A stretch of 64,000 bases of DNA from Acrasis kona (lineage: Eukaryota; Heterolobosea; Eutetramitea; Acrasida; Acrasidae), in the NCBI GenBank assembly GCA_026419775.2, contig JAOPGA020000784.1, forward strand, positions 1-64,000. The letters are read 5' to 3'. The notes beneath the pieces were generated by a model that worked only from the letters and a program-made list of their open reading frames with translations, ran no database searches and was not told where the DNA came from. Positions 44,723 through 54,949 of the stretch are shown here, piece after piece; positions within the stretch are counted from its first letter, which is position 1, and every line of letters begins with the position of its first letter. The position numbers were made by a program, and so were the translations under genes.

Positions 44723-47039
44723 TTATTTGTTGCTCATTGTTATAACTCCATCCCATTTACTTGCTTCGTGTGTCTTTTGTAACAATTTGCATTGATCAAT
44801 TTTGCTACGAACCAGGCCGTCGTTTTCATAATTTGGTAGCTTGTAAAAGGCATCTATTGCCTCTTGGAACCGCCCAAGGCTGTACAAATCAAATGCTGCT
44901 TTATAATCTTTGTACATTTGCAAGTCTGAAGATGAAAGATACTCGCTCTTGTTTTCTATAGAGAAAACCATAGTTGGTTGCTTTCTACCAACCACCACTA
45001 CTCTATCCACAGGTCTAAAAACGAACTTCTCGCCACATCCTTTTAACGTGCTCTCTGCGGCAATAATTGTAGTTTTATAGCTTTTATTTAAACCTTCTAG
45101 TCTACTTGCTAAATTCACATTATCGCCAAGCTATAAATGGTCAACTAAAAGCAAAAAAAATACGAAAACTTACAACGGTGTAGTTGAAACGCTTAGATGA
45201 TCCAAAATTACCAACAAGAATTTGACCGCTATTGAGTCCGATTCTTACCTCAATTTCTGGTAGATATCTTGACCTCCAGTCATGCGCTTTATTTTTGATA
45301 AAATCTAAGCACTCTAATGATGCATTTAAAGCATTTGCTTGATGATTTCTTACCCAACCAAAAACCCATAACACAATCTCCTATATATTTATCAATAACT
45401 CCTTTTCTATCTAATATACACTGTGATATGCCCTCGAATGCTTCGCTCATAATAGTTATCAGTTCGTCGGGTGTTAGTCTCTCTGATATCATGGTAAAAT
45501 CTTTAACATCCAAGAAGAACACTGTGGCATTTGAATGCTCCAGTCCCAGAGTGGCCTCAGTATTGCTCTGCACTAACCTTCTTACGACCTCTTCCGGTAC
45601 ATATCTTCTAAATGACAACAAACTAGCGTGCATAGAATGGAAACTGTTTTGCAACTGATTCAGCTCATACCATAAAAATGGTCTAGTAATCGATTGAATC
45701 ACATCGCTCTCTAGATTAAAGTTTTGTATAGCTTGGAAACAGTTCTTGATTTTAGTCAAGTTGTTTGTAATGGCAAAACCGACAACGCTAGTACCTAAAA
45801 TTCCAAGGATTGTCAATGAAACAGCAGTGACCGCTGTTATGATGACCAACTTGTTAGTTTGACTAGAGTAGTAGGACGATGGCCAAGCAATCCATATGTA
45901 CAGAATATTATTTTCAAAAACAATATCTCTTCTGTTTACAACCATGCTCCCTCTAGTCGGGCTTGTGTAATGGAACTGTTTAATGCTCGCAATGTTGGTC
46001 CACCCTCCCAAATCATTTTTTATCTTGTCATCAAACGCTTTTAGCTCTGGCGTGTTCTGCATGGCATTAAGTGAGTCGACAGTATTGTTCGTATATTTGA
46101 ATATCTTTTCCACAGAAGCTGTATACAAATTTCCATTCTTATCGGTCCAGATTATAATCTGAGATGGAATACTGAGAAGGCTGCCCAAAAACGGTTCAAG
46201 CTGTGTGATTGGAAAAGATGCCATAACCGCACCAACTAATGTGTTGCCGTTCTTGATTGGGGTAATCATTCTGAATGTCATATCGTTGTAGTCATCCAAT
46301 TCAATGGAATTGATGCCCACGCCAGTCAAAGTTAAACTGGTAGCAACTTTATATGTTCCGCTGCTATAAACGCTTGACGAGAATCCAATAGGTAGAGGAG
46401 ATGTTGATTTGTTTAGTGTGGTATAATTATCAGAGAGTATCGTTGTTGTCACTGTATTCGTTGACGTGTCAAAGTTCGTTAGTTTGTACTGGATTGAAGT
46501 TTCACTTGTAGGAATTTGCGACAATCTACAGACAGATAATGGGTATAGGGAAACTATCATAACGTCCGGTGTGTATCTATTTGTTGAAAGAGCCACTTTA
46601 GTTAAGCTGCTGAAGGATGCTATGCAGAGTTAAAACATAGTATGGTAAGTTACTAACCTGATGTTAGGTTCGAAAATTCAATAATTTCACTCATACTCCG
46701 AACGCTTTGCGTCGTTGAATCACGTCGGGGCTTGTATGGTTAGCAACGTTCTATCTGCATCGATTGCTTGAAGCTGGTCATTTGCACTTTGTATGATTTT
46801 GATACTTTCGACTGTCGATACTGTTATAATTATAACTACAACCACTACAAGGTTCAGGGTCTGAAGCACTAAAACTATGAGAAATGTTTAATTCAAATGT
46901 TACCGTTGAATATTAGCTTTATGGAAAATATCATCCTCCAGTTTGATATATCCTTTGGCTGTTCTAACCTCCTGAACGATGAGTCATCTTCACTCCTGAT
47001 ATCATCTAGCTCAGTAAGTGGTACAACGGCTGCAGACAT
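44723..47039 (-). CDS. Cache-domain receptor adenylate cyclase
   Basis: Start ATG 47039; introns 46903-46869, 46657-46620 and 45173-45131. About 732 residues. A cytosolic N-terminus, TM1 (LNLVVVVVIIITVSTV), an extracellular Cache-like sensor (~290 residues), TM2 (VIITAVTAVSLTILGILG) and a linker precede a class III cyclase domain: metal-binding FFLDVKDFT and KYIGDCVM, transition-state NVNLASRLE. Lys in DKYIGD and Asp in LGDNVN predict ATP, not GTP. One extra base each near 46727-46730 (G4) and 45353-45355 (C3) shifts the frame; removing both gives a continuous protein. The C-terminal helices are TPR-like. Confidence 0.88.
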
Positions 47040-47374
47040 TAACTTTGGATATTTTACGAGTAACAACTAAAATATCCGAAATTAATCGGTCGTGCGACAT
47101 TCCCGCTTTCCGATATCTATTGAATTACACTGTTCTAATTCTTATGTTGAAGTCTAATTACAAAAGTAAGATTAAGTAAAGTCTATGATTACTATCGATT
47201 CCGTTCGAAAGAACTGTTGTTTGGTGGATAGGCCTACTTTTTGTGTTCTTAAATTCTACTTATCAAAATAGACACTTCTAATTTTTTAGTGTACTGTATT
47301 TTTACTTGTAAAACGAACTGCTCTGGTTGAATGTTAAATTGGAACTTGAACCCTTACAAAAAATATTTAACAAG
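47040..47374. promoter_or_regulatory. Divergent promoter region cyclase / prominin-like gene
   Basis: 335 bp separate the two start codons on opposite strands. The region is A+T-rich without a convincing open frame of its own, and no box can be named. Confidence 0.45.
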
Positions 47375-49609
47375 ATGGATTACCTGTCAACATGTGACCC
47401 ATACTTTTACCCATCAGTTTTTTCGCCGACAAATGCTGAGCCATGTACTTGGTTGCATTACACACAATTTGCTATCGTATTTTCGATAACAGTGATGGTG
47501 ATTGGACTTTTAGGTATAATGGCGTGTTTAATTTATAGCGTCGCTTTTCGCTTCAAGTCAACAACAAACACCAAGACAAAAGCATCATTTCACTTTGAAT
47601 ACTTGTCTATAATGACTGCCATTCTCACTTTTGGAATTCTTATACTCACGCTGGTTTTGACATTTACATCAAGACGCACCATTGCACATGGAAGAGAGTC
47701 GGTTGAGGTTTCAAAGAAAGCATTCAACTATACAGCGAATGGAGTGAAGCAAATGATTGCACCACTTGCCCCCATGCGAGACTTATTTCACCAGTTCTTA
47801 GAAGCAGAAGAAAGCGCCAGCAATTATGCAAATAAAGCGGAGACGTTCGGCTCTGTGAGGATCTTGTTTGAAGTTGGTAACATTTATAATGATGCAGAAT
47901 CTTACTTTAGAAAAAAGCTTTTCAAGATCTACTCATATGGCTCCCTGTGATTGATGGGTTCGTAAGCGACTCCCCCCTAAAATCTCACTAGGGTACTTAA
48001 AGCCGACTTTTTGAATAGATTTAATGTAAAATCATACGGAGATAACATTTATCAACACATTCGTCAGTCTAACGAATCAACCTTGGAGCTCGCCCGGTGC
48101 GTCAGAGATGTGAGCAGTGACTTAAAAAGTTCAGTTGAAGAAGTCAAACTCAGACCACTACAAACCATCAATAATGTACAAGTCATGACCAACCTGTTCA
48201 ACGACTCCTCAAACCAACTATCCGACCTAGCAAACGGAGCCGATCAAATTGCCGAAAAATCAAAAACAGCACAATTAATCCTTTTGGTCGTCGGACTAGT
48301 AAGCGGTTTCATTATACTTTTAGTTTTCTTGTCCTACATCTTTTTATCCATATTAGGAACAAAGAAGAGAGCCTTCGTGCAATTAGGCTCCTGCTTCTCT
48401 CTAGTGTGCATCATTCTATTTTTCGCGTTGGGATCGTTGTCGTTGGGAGTCATTGTTTTGAACGGAGCGTACTGCAAGGACAGAAAGGAAGTACTCAACC
48501 CCAGCCGACTAGACGAAAACTTTAAAATGCAAAACGAAAACTTCACCAATAACTTGAACTTTACCTACGAACTACTCACATGCAGTCACAACGACACATT
48601 GATGGATTTACAATTACGCTTACATCCCGAAAAGTTCCTAAACACATTTTTGGATCCATTGTTCGAACCAAGCATCGGACATGCCATGAGTTATTTATAT
48701 CCGCTCAGAAACCACACCGTCGACATGTTCGACTACATGGGACTTTCACAATTGAACGTTGCATCTCTCAACGACGACGTTATCGCTTTGGACAATTTGA
48801 TGGAAAACTTGAACAATTCATTCGTTCGCGATCTAGTCGAACCTTCACAAAACGAATCCTTGTACGAATTGGACAACAACATTCGCTTCTCTGAAATGGA
48901 CGACCTGATCGACCAGCTCAATTCCATCACCTTGCAAATTAATGTAACATTCGTGAGGTCCAATGCATCCTCATTCGGAGACAAACAAATCAAGGACGAA
49001 CGATTCACTCGAGAACAAAAAGACGAACTTTTGCGCATTTACAATTCGTTACATGCCCAATCAGTCACCTATGATGAGATTGTGAAATTAGTGATTCAAG
49101 TCAATACGTGGTCAACCATGGCCACGAACCAATTACAATACATTATACAAAATGCAATCTTTAGTTTCGATCGTGATTTGGATGTGACCATTACCGCACT
49201 CGAAATGATGGCAGAAGATGTGGCCAACGTCATCGGCACGTTACAAACGATGGACATTGATCCATTCCTGGCCATCACCAACAACATGACCGCCAACATG
49301 GAATTCATCAAATCCAACAGCAGATGCGAACAAATCGCAAATCACTTTAACGACATGGAAACATCCATATGTCACGTCGTGTACCCGAGTGCCATCATTT
49401 ACACCATCTTGTTGTTGTTGGCAGGATTGATCTTGTTGTGCTTGTACCCAGTGGCCGTTAAATTGGCAGAGGAGAAGAACCTGGTGAATGCAGAGACACA
49501 CTCCTTGTTGGAGAGCAGGAGAGGGTCGTATAGCGTGAACGTAGTTTATGGTCATAACATGGGTGGCGTCGAAGGTCAGCACATGAGAATCGAAGATGAA
49601 ATAAATTAA
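47375..49609 (+). CDS. Prominin-like pentaspan membrane glycoprotein
   Basis: Two exons (47375-47946, 47992-49609) give 729 residues. Five membrane segments are visible: about 33-58, 77-99, then a pair LILLVVGLVSGFIILLVFL and CIILFFALGSLSLGVIVL, and a last one AIIYTILLLLAGLILLCLYP. Two large helical extracellular loops with many N-x-S/T sites separate them, and a short cytosolic tail ends the protein. This is the prominin (CD133) plan; tweety channels share it and cannot be excluded. Prominins mark membrane protrusions and cilia. The 3' end converges on the TIG gene with 12 bp between stops. Confidence 0.7.
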
Positions 49610-49621
49610 AATTCTTTTTAT

Positions 49622-52600
49622 TTAAAATAATGCGTATTCGGTGCGTGCGTTGTTTTCTCCTCCTACCACGAATAATGTTGATGACGATTGGGCACAACCT
49701 GGATTGCTTGTTGATGTGGCTGGGGATTGCGATGAGGATTGGAATGGTTGATCGCACGTGTCGCTTCCAGCACATGTGGAACTTGCAACGTTGTTCTTGG
49801 CCACCACTAGTAGTTTGTTGTTGGAGCTGACCAGGCAACTGTTGCTCAAATCACCTGATGGTTGGTTGCTGTTGGTGGTGAAACTTCCGAGGTCTCCACC
49901 TGATGCAGCGCTTGATGCGTAAATCTTGTTATCTGTTGCACTTGGTCCTACCAAAACACGGTTGTTGTAAGTGGTGGCGCCAAAGTTACTTCTGGTGGAT
50001 GGCAAGCTGGAGGCACCTTGTGTGAATGAGCTTAGTGTTTGTCTTTCATAGTCCTTGGGACCGGTTGATTCTGTAGATGTTACGGTTGCGAATTCGTAGC
50101 TAGCTAGATCATCTCCACCAATTGCATAAATAGCTTGGTTTAGACTTGTAACGGCCAAATTACTTCTGGGCGTAGTTAGCGTTTGTTCTAGCTTTACCCA
50201 GTTACCAATTGATCCAGCTACTGGAATCTTTTTGCCATTAGCTTGTAACTCACCTTTATCTACGAATTTGGTTTGCTCGGTGTTGCTCAAAAGGGCTAAT
50301 AAAGACGAAGGTGCTTCGCTGTATGGAGTTCTGTATACATTGTAGCTAGCTGCTCCGGGCACTTGATCCCAAGCTAATTCAACGACAAGACTAGGGTAGA
50401 CTGGTGGTGTGTAAATGTTTTGAATGTTACCGATCAAGCTCTCCCCTCCAGGGTTGATATCGCTATTGTTACTGTAAACAGCTGTGATGGCATAATAAAA
50501 GTTAGCTTCTCCTACTCCAGTAGCGTTTCCATCTCTGTGGGAAGCTGGTAGTGCTACGGTGGGTGTTTTGTTTGGATTCAAAATTAGCGATCTATATACG
50601 CCAGTAGATGCTGAGCTAGTTGGCTCGGCAGGTGCAGTTTCGTTACCAGTGGGCACTGCTGTGGCAACACCTCCAGTTACATAAATGTAATCGTTGACGA
50701 TGGTGGCTGAATGTCCGGAGAGCGCGACTGGTAGTGATGGTTGAGCCGACCATGCTGAAACGCTGGGTATGGCGTTGGTTGTAGCTGTGGAGGCTGTGGC
50801 ACTGTTTACTGTAGGTAAAGCTGCTCCGTTAGATGAACCACCAATGGAGTATACAACGGCTGGTCTGCTGTAGGTTGCGCTGGGTTTGATTCCTGTAGCT
50901 ACAACTGCTGGGCGATTCACACCGCTGGGTAGGTTTGATGCTTGTTTGAAGCTTGATGTAGGGGCAAAGTTTACAACTCTTGAATAAATAAAGTTCAATT
51001 TGCTACCAGGGTTGGTTACAATTACTTGACATACGCTATTTACAGCAATGTCTGCATTTACGGAAATGGCATTCGAGCTAGCTGAGTTGACGGTGGCACC
51101 TACAGTGTAGCTACTTCCGTCCAAATTTTCGCACTGCAAGTTAACGGATGGATTGCCCTCAAAGTTGGCTCCGTTGATGGATAGTACTGGACTAGAATAG
51201 CTAGCACTGTAAACGACTGGAGGTACGGCAGTCGTAACGGTCAATAAATTCTTACCGACACCAACTGTTCCATCCATGTTCACAACGACAACGTCATAGA
51301 CACCAGCGGGAGTAGTAGGGAGAACATCTCCGGAAATTTGATCCCCAGAGCTTGTGATTACAATACCGCTCAACAAAATTGCTGGTTTACCAGATCCTGG
51401 TAACGAAATGTAAACATGTGCACGAGGTAACACCTTGTTGATGTTTACTCTAACAGTAGACACGGCGGAGGTGGATACAATGGTTGGGTAAATTGAACTC
51501 AATTGTAAATTGGCATTATCAGAAATGAACAGATCTGGTCCATATGGTTGAGTACCACAACCATCGTCGGCGACCACTACCGGTTGGTAGGTACCGTTTG
51601 TGAATGTGTCTGGAACGAACATTGTGACCTTGTTGTCGTAATCGGCAGTAAACTCTTCATTGTAAGCGACTTGCGTGCCATCCGCAGATTTTTTGAGTAA
51701 AAATGTAAGGATGAAATTAAAGTTGAAGTTGACTGTATGCAATCCGACTGGTGTGATGATTCCATTGTAAACAACCGGTGGTTGTGGGTAAATAAAGTAA
51801 CGAACGGGATAAACGATAAAGTTGACAAAGGCACTGGTTTGATTACAAACCGATGCGTTCAAATTGTTTGCTTCCACGATTAATGAGTACGTTCCATTTG
51901 GTAGATCGCGACTGAAAGCGACGGTAATGGTGTAATCGGTGTCGTTTCCTCCTTGGTAGGTAATGTCGACTGCATCGAAAACTAAAGTACTGTTCCAAAC
52001 AAGCGAAACCTTGGTTGTGTTGACGAGATTTGTTCCTGTGATGTTGACACTTTGAGTAGCCCCAACAACTGGACTTGCACAGAAAGTTGTGTGACCCTCA
52101 ATCTCGATGACGTCGAAGCTCTTGATGACTGGGCACAATGGACTCGGTGGCACGAATGGTGGTGGGGGTGGGGGTGGACAGAATTTCTTGGAGATGGTCA
52201 AGACACCATTTTGATTAATGTTTGAGATGAATGGAGCGGGGTTGATGATGTAGATGGGTAGGTCACCGGTTGAGTTTGCAGTGAATGTGGTGTTGAATAG
52301 TGTTACTTTGACGCTGCTGCATTGTACCAAAGTGTTGTCTGATGGGTAAATGTAACTGTCTTGTGGGTTGGCGATGAGGTTGACGCAGTCTCCGAAATAA
52401 TTTCTTTGTAAACTCATTTGAATGTCTCCAACTCTTAAGGAAGGTAGACTGAATGAGAAGTCAGCTGCTTGTCTAATGATGAAGGAACCACCACGAATGG
52501 TAATCTCTGTTGTCTCTTCGTGACACAATTGGTTTGGAGTCACGGAATTGACGTAAGGTGCTTGGAAGAGGAAAAGTCTCTTTGAGTGTTCGCGATCTGT

Positions 52601-53512
52601 ATAAGAGGCGGTTGATGTGAAGATTTTTGTGCCTTGGCCGTTGGTTAAATTGTTGGTCAAACCGATGATGAGATCCTTGTTGTACCATGATGAGTCGATT
52701 ACTACAGTAGCGGACGCTGTATCGTTGGTACCTCTGGCTGCTCTTTCATTTCCGTAAACGTTGAATGTGAACTGATCACAAGCCATTGTTTGCGTCACCT
52801 CACTAATGTTTACGCAAGTACCTGTAACGGTAACGGGTACGATGAGTGGGCTTGTTTGGTTCGAGCTTGGTGATATGATGGATACGTATGGGTGTTGACC
52901 GTTACCAGTAATGAAGCCGCTTCCGGTACCTGTAACTGTGTATCCGTAACCACTTGTTGCTACAGTACTGACGGCTAGTGGTTGTGGTGGTGAGATGTTT
53001 GTCAATTGGAGGAGTGTGGTGTATAGTTTCTTTGATTTCATACCAGCGGCGTTGAAACCAGAGATGGTGTCAACATCATTAATTCTGTTGCATGGTTTAG
53101 GATTATCCAAGAACAACCGGATAGAAGACTGCGGACTTGTTAGCCCATTATAAATGTCAGTTCCTGGAACCGCGGCACTCACTTTGCACGTACCATTCGA
53201 CGCGCAAGGTCCAACAATAGGTGATAAGGTAGTTAGGTGTTTTTCATAGTTTGTTCCGTAGAACACTGTTACGTTTGGGATCTTGTTTGCAATTTGTAGA
53301 ACCTGTGTTCCTTGAAGCTCAACATTAACGACAGTGTTGTTCATGTTGTCGAAACAGATATAATCCAAAATTGGCGATGAATCGTCTAGAGTTGCTACTC
53401 CGCATGGCCTTCTGAGTCCTAGTCCGAGTCCTAGTCCAAGAGCAAGTGATACTATTGCTGCCGCTGACACTAAGCCAGCCACTATAATGGCTATTATGCC
53501 CCCTATTTGCAT
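49622..53512 (-). CDS. Giant TIG/kelch-type surface protein
   Basis: A single 1296-codon exon. A hydrophobic N-terminal anchor (IIAIIVAGLVSAAAIVSLAL, followed by alternating Gly-Leu) makes it a type II or signal-anchored protein. A long beta-rich ectodomain holds IPT/TIG-like repeats (APYVNSVTPNQLCHEETTEI, NITGTNLVNTTKVSL, IYPTIVSTSAVSTVRV), many N-glycosylation sites, a proline run (CPPPPPPPFVPPSPLCP near 445), and in the C-terminal third kelch-like blocks (SGHSATIVNDYIYVTGG) and an FN3-like unit (PGAASYNVYRTPYSEAP). It is likely an adhesion or recognition protein. No C-terminal membrane helix or GPI signal is seen. Confidence 0.8.
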   Translation of the reverse strand: MQIGGIIAIIVAGLVSAAAIVSLALGLGLGLGLRRPCGVATLDDSSPILDYICFDNMNNTVVNVELQGTQVLQIANKIPNVTVFYGTNYEKHLTTLSPIVGPCASNGTCKVSAAVPGTDIYNGLTSPQSSIRLFLDNPKPCNRINDVDTISGFNAAGMKSKKLYTTLLQLTNISPPQPLAVSTVATSGYGYTVTGTGSGFITGNGQHPYVSIISPSSNQTSPLIVPVTVTGTCVNISEVTQTMACDQFTFNVYGNERAARGTNDTASATVVIDSSWYNKDLIIGLTNNLTNGQGTKIFTSTASYTDREHSKRLFLFQAPYVNSVTPNQLCHEETTEITIRGGSFIIRQAADFSFSLPSLRVGDIQMSLQRNYFGDCVNLIANPQDSYIYPSDNTLVQCSSVKVTLFNTTFTANSTGDLPIYIINPAPFISNINQNGVLTISKKFCPPPPPPPFVPPSPLCPVIKSFDVIEIEGHTTFCASPVVGATQSVNITGTNLVNTTKVSLVWNSTLVFDAVDITYQGGNDTDYTITVAFSRDLPNGTYSLIVEANNLNASVCNQTSAFVNFIVYPVRYFIYPQPPVVYNGIITPVGLHTVNFNFNFILTFLLKKSADGTQVAYNEEFTADYDNKVTMFVPDTFTNGTYQPVVVADDGCGTQPYGPDLFISDNANLQLSSIYPTIVSTSAVSTVRVNINKVLPRAHVYISLPGSGKPAILLSGIVITSSGDQISGDVLPTTPAGVYDVVVVNMDGTVGVGKNLLTVTTAVPPVVYSASYSSPVLSINGANFEGNPSVNLQCENLDGSSYTVGATVNSASSNAISVNADIAVNSVCQVIVTNPGSKLNFIYSRVVNFAPTSSFKQASNLPSGVNRPAVVATGIKPSATYSRPAVVYSIGGSSNGAALPTVNSATASTATTNAIPSVSAWSAQPSLPVALSGHSATIVNDYIYVTGGVATAVPTGNETAPAEPTSSASTGVYRSLILNPNKTPTVALPASHRDGNATGVGEANFYYAITAVYSNNSDINPGGESLIGNIQNIYTPPVYPSLVVELAWDQVPGAASYNVYRTPYSEAPSSLLALLSNTEQTKFVDKGELQANGKKIPVAGSIGNWVKLEQTLTTPRSNLAVTSLNQAIYAIGGDDLASYEFATVTSTESTGPKDYERQTLSSFTQGASSLPSTRSNFGATTYNNRVLVGPSATDNKIYASSAASGGDLGSFTTNSNQPSGDLSNSCLVSSNNKLLVVAKNNVASSTCAGSDTCDQPFQSSSQSPATSTSNPGCAQSSSTLFVVGGENNARTEYALF

Positions 53513-53719
53513 TGATGTGAGTTTGTTTGTGAAGGGTGGTTGATTTTAAAATCTGTCAAATGTCTTTTTGTACCATGATGAATTTTGAACAAGTATGGTT
53601 ATTGAGGGATAATAAAAGCTTAACCGATTAATTTTAGAAGCAGCATTAACGGAACACTTTTTGCTTCAAGAGATCCGCTGTTCGAACTTCAAGAATACTA
53701 AATCATTATAAAGTGTTTT

Positions 53720-54882
53720 TTATTCGTCATCATCATCATCACCACCTTGTTTCTTCTTGAGTGATTCTAACTTTTGGAAGCTCTTCATGCATGTGCTTAT
53801 CCATTGGTTAGCAAAATCACTGTTGGCATATTGGAAGAATCCTAAAGCGTCCTGTAATGGTTTTTCTGCTTTTTCTGCGTTCTTGAGCGACAAGTGTGCG
53901 CCTCCTCTCAAGAAGTTAACAATTCCTTGGAATAAGAATGAGTCCGATTCACCCCAAGGCCATGTGGTCATGACACCTTTCTGGAAGTATTCCTTCTCGA
54001 TGGCATCAAGAATTGGGAATAAATTAATGAACTCTTTTTGGTAGTAGAAGTAACTTGCGATAAGGACCTCCATTTTCACAAAGCAACCCAGAAGACTGGA
54101 TTCGTCTTCTCCACTAAGATATCTTCTTTGGATCATCTAAAAAAATTAGAGAATTAATGTATGCGCTACTTACGTGATGGATGCGGTTGGCAACGTTATA
54201 ACCTTCAACGAATCTCTTTCTTGAGTAGTGGGATCTAACTACAGATTCTGCGATATCTGTAATTTCCACAGCGGAGAATTGATCAGGATGTATCTCAGCA
54301 CCAATTAGGGACTTCTCTCCTTGCACAATCAAAGCGTCGATCTGGTTCAAGTATTTATATATGCGGACAAGTTCGAATGAGATCTTTGTTGTGATGAGAG
54401 GACCCCATCCAACTGTTCCTTCGGCAACCTGAAACGCAGTTTGGAGACTTGCCAAGGTGTTGTAAATGCTGTAAACGTAAGGTATTTAGAGGTGTGATGT
54501 GGTTTACCTTCCACCTTCCACTAGATTACATAGTGCTTGTGTATATACGCCAGTAGCAATATGCGGGGCTGTTTCGAATGTTGGTTTTCCGAGAGCTTTA
54601 AGATTCTTATAATGTAAAAAAGTTAATGTTATAGTTTAGTCTTACGTCATGTAGTTCTTTTCGTGCTACATGAAAATCAGGTGCTGGCTTCCCTTCTTTC
54701 ATAAGGGTTAACTGATCCTCCAATTTTTCATGGAGGCCAACAAACTCTTGAAGTCTAGTTTCTGTCGAGATAATGTCGTTTTCTGCTCTGACTATTGGTA
54801 GTGTGTGAAATCTTCTAAATGCGAGAGCTCTGCTTGAAGTGGAGAGCAATGGCCTGGCTTTGAGGATGGTTGAAGGGAACAT
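53720..54882 (-). CDS. Predicted mitochondrial helical protein, unknown function
   Basis: Four exons (54882-54646, 54605-54508, 54468-54174, 54136-53720) with 37-40-nt introns give 348 residues in a continuous frame. The N-terminus (PSTILKARPLLSTSSRALAF, then RRFHTLP) is rich in Arg/Ser/Leu and lacks acids, typical of a mitochondrial presequence. The body is alpha-helical and TPR-like (RSHYSRKRFVEGYNVANRI, LKNAEKAEKPLQDALGFF). The C-terminus is acidic (GGDDDDDE). No enzyme motif is recognised. It shares a 67-bp divergent promoter with IFT139. The stop overlaps AATAAA. Confidence 0.75.
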
Positions 54883-54949
54883 AATTGTTTGTGTAAGTTG
54901 ACCTGATAATCTTCAATCCCGCTTCTCAGGTTTTGTTCGTAAAATCAGC
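54883..54949. promoter_or_regulatory. 67-bp bidirectional promoter
   Basis: Only 67 bp lie between the start codon of the mitochondrial-type gene (minus) and that of IFT139 (plus). Both promoters and 5' UTRs must fit here or overlap the coding sequence of the other gene. Confidence 0.6.

Noticed and set aside
45331-45375. 16-nt intron in the cyclase gene
   Set aside because: GTAAGAAATCATCAAG would restore the frame but is too short to splice. Removing one base keeps the family-typical His-x-Ala alignment.
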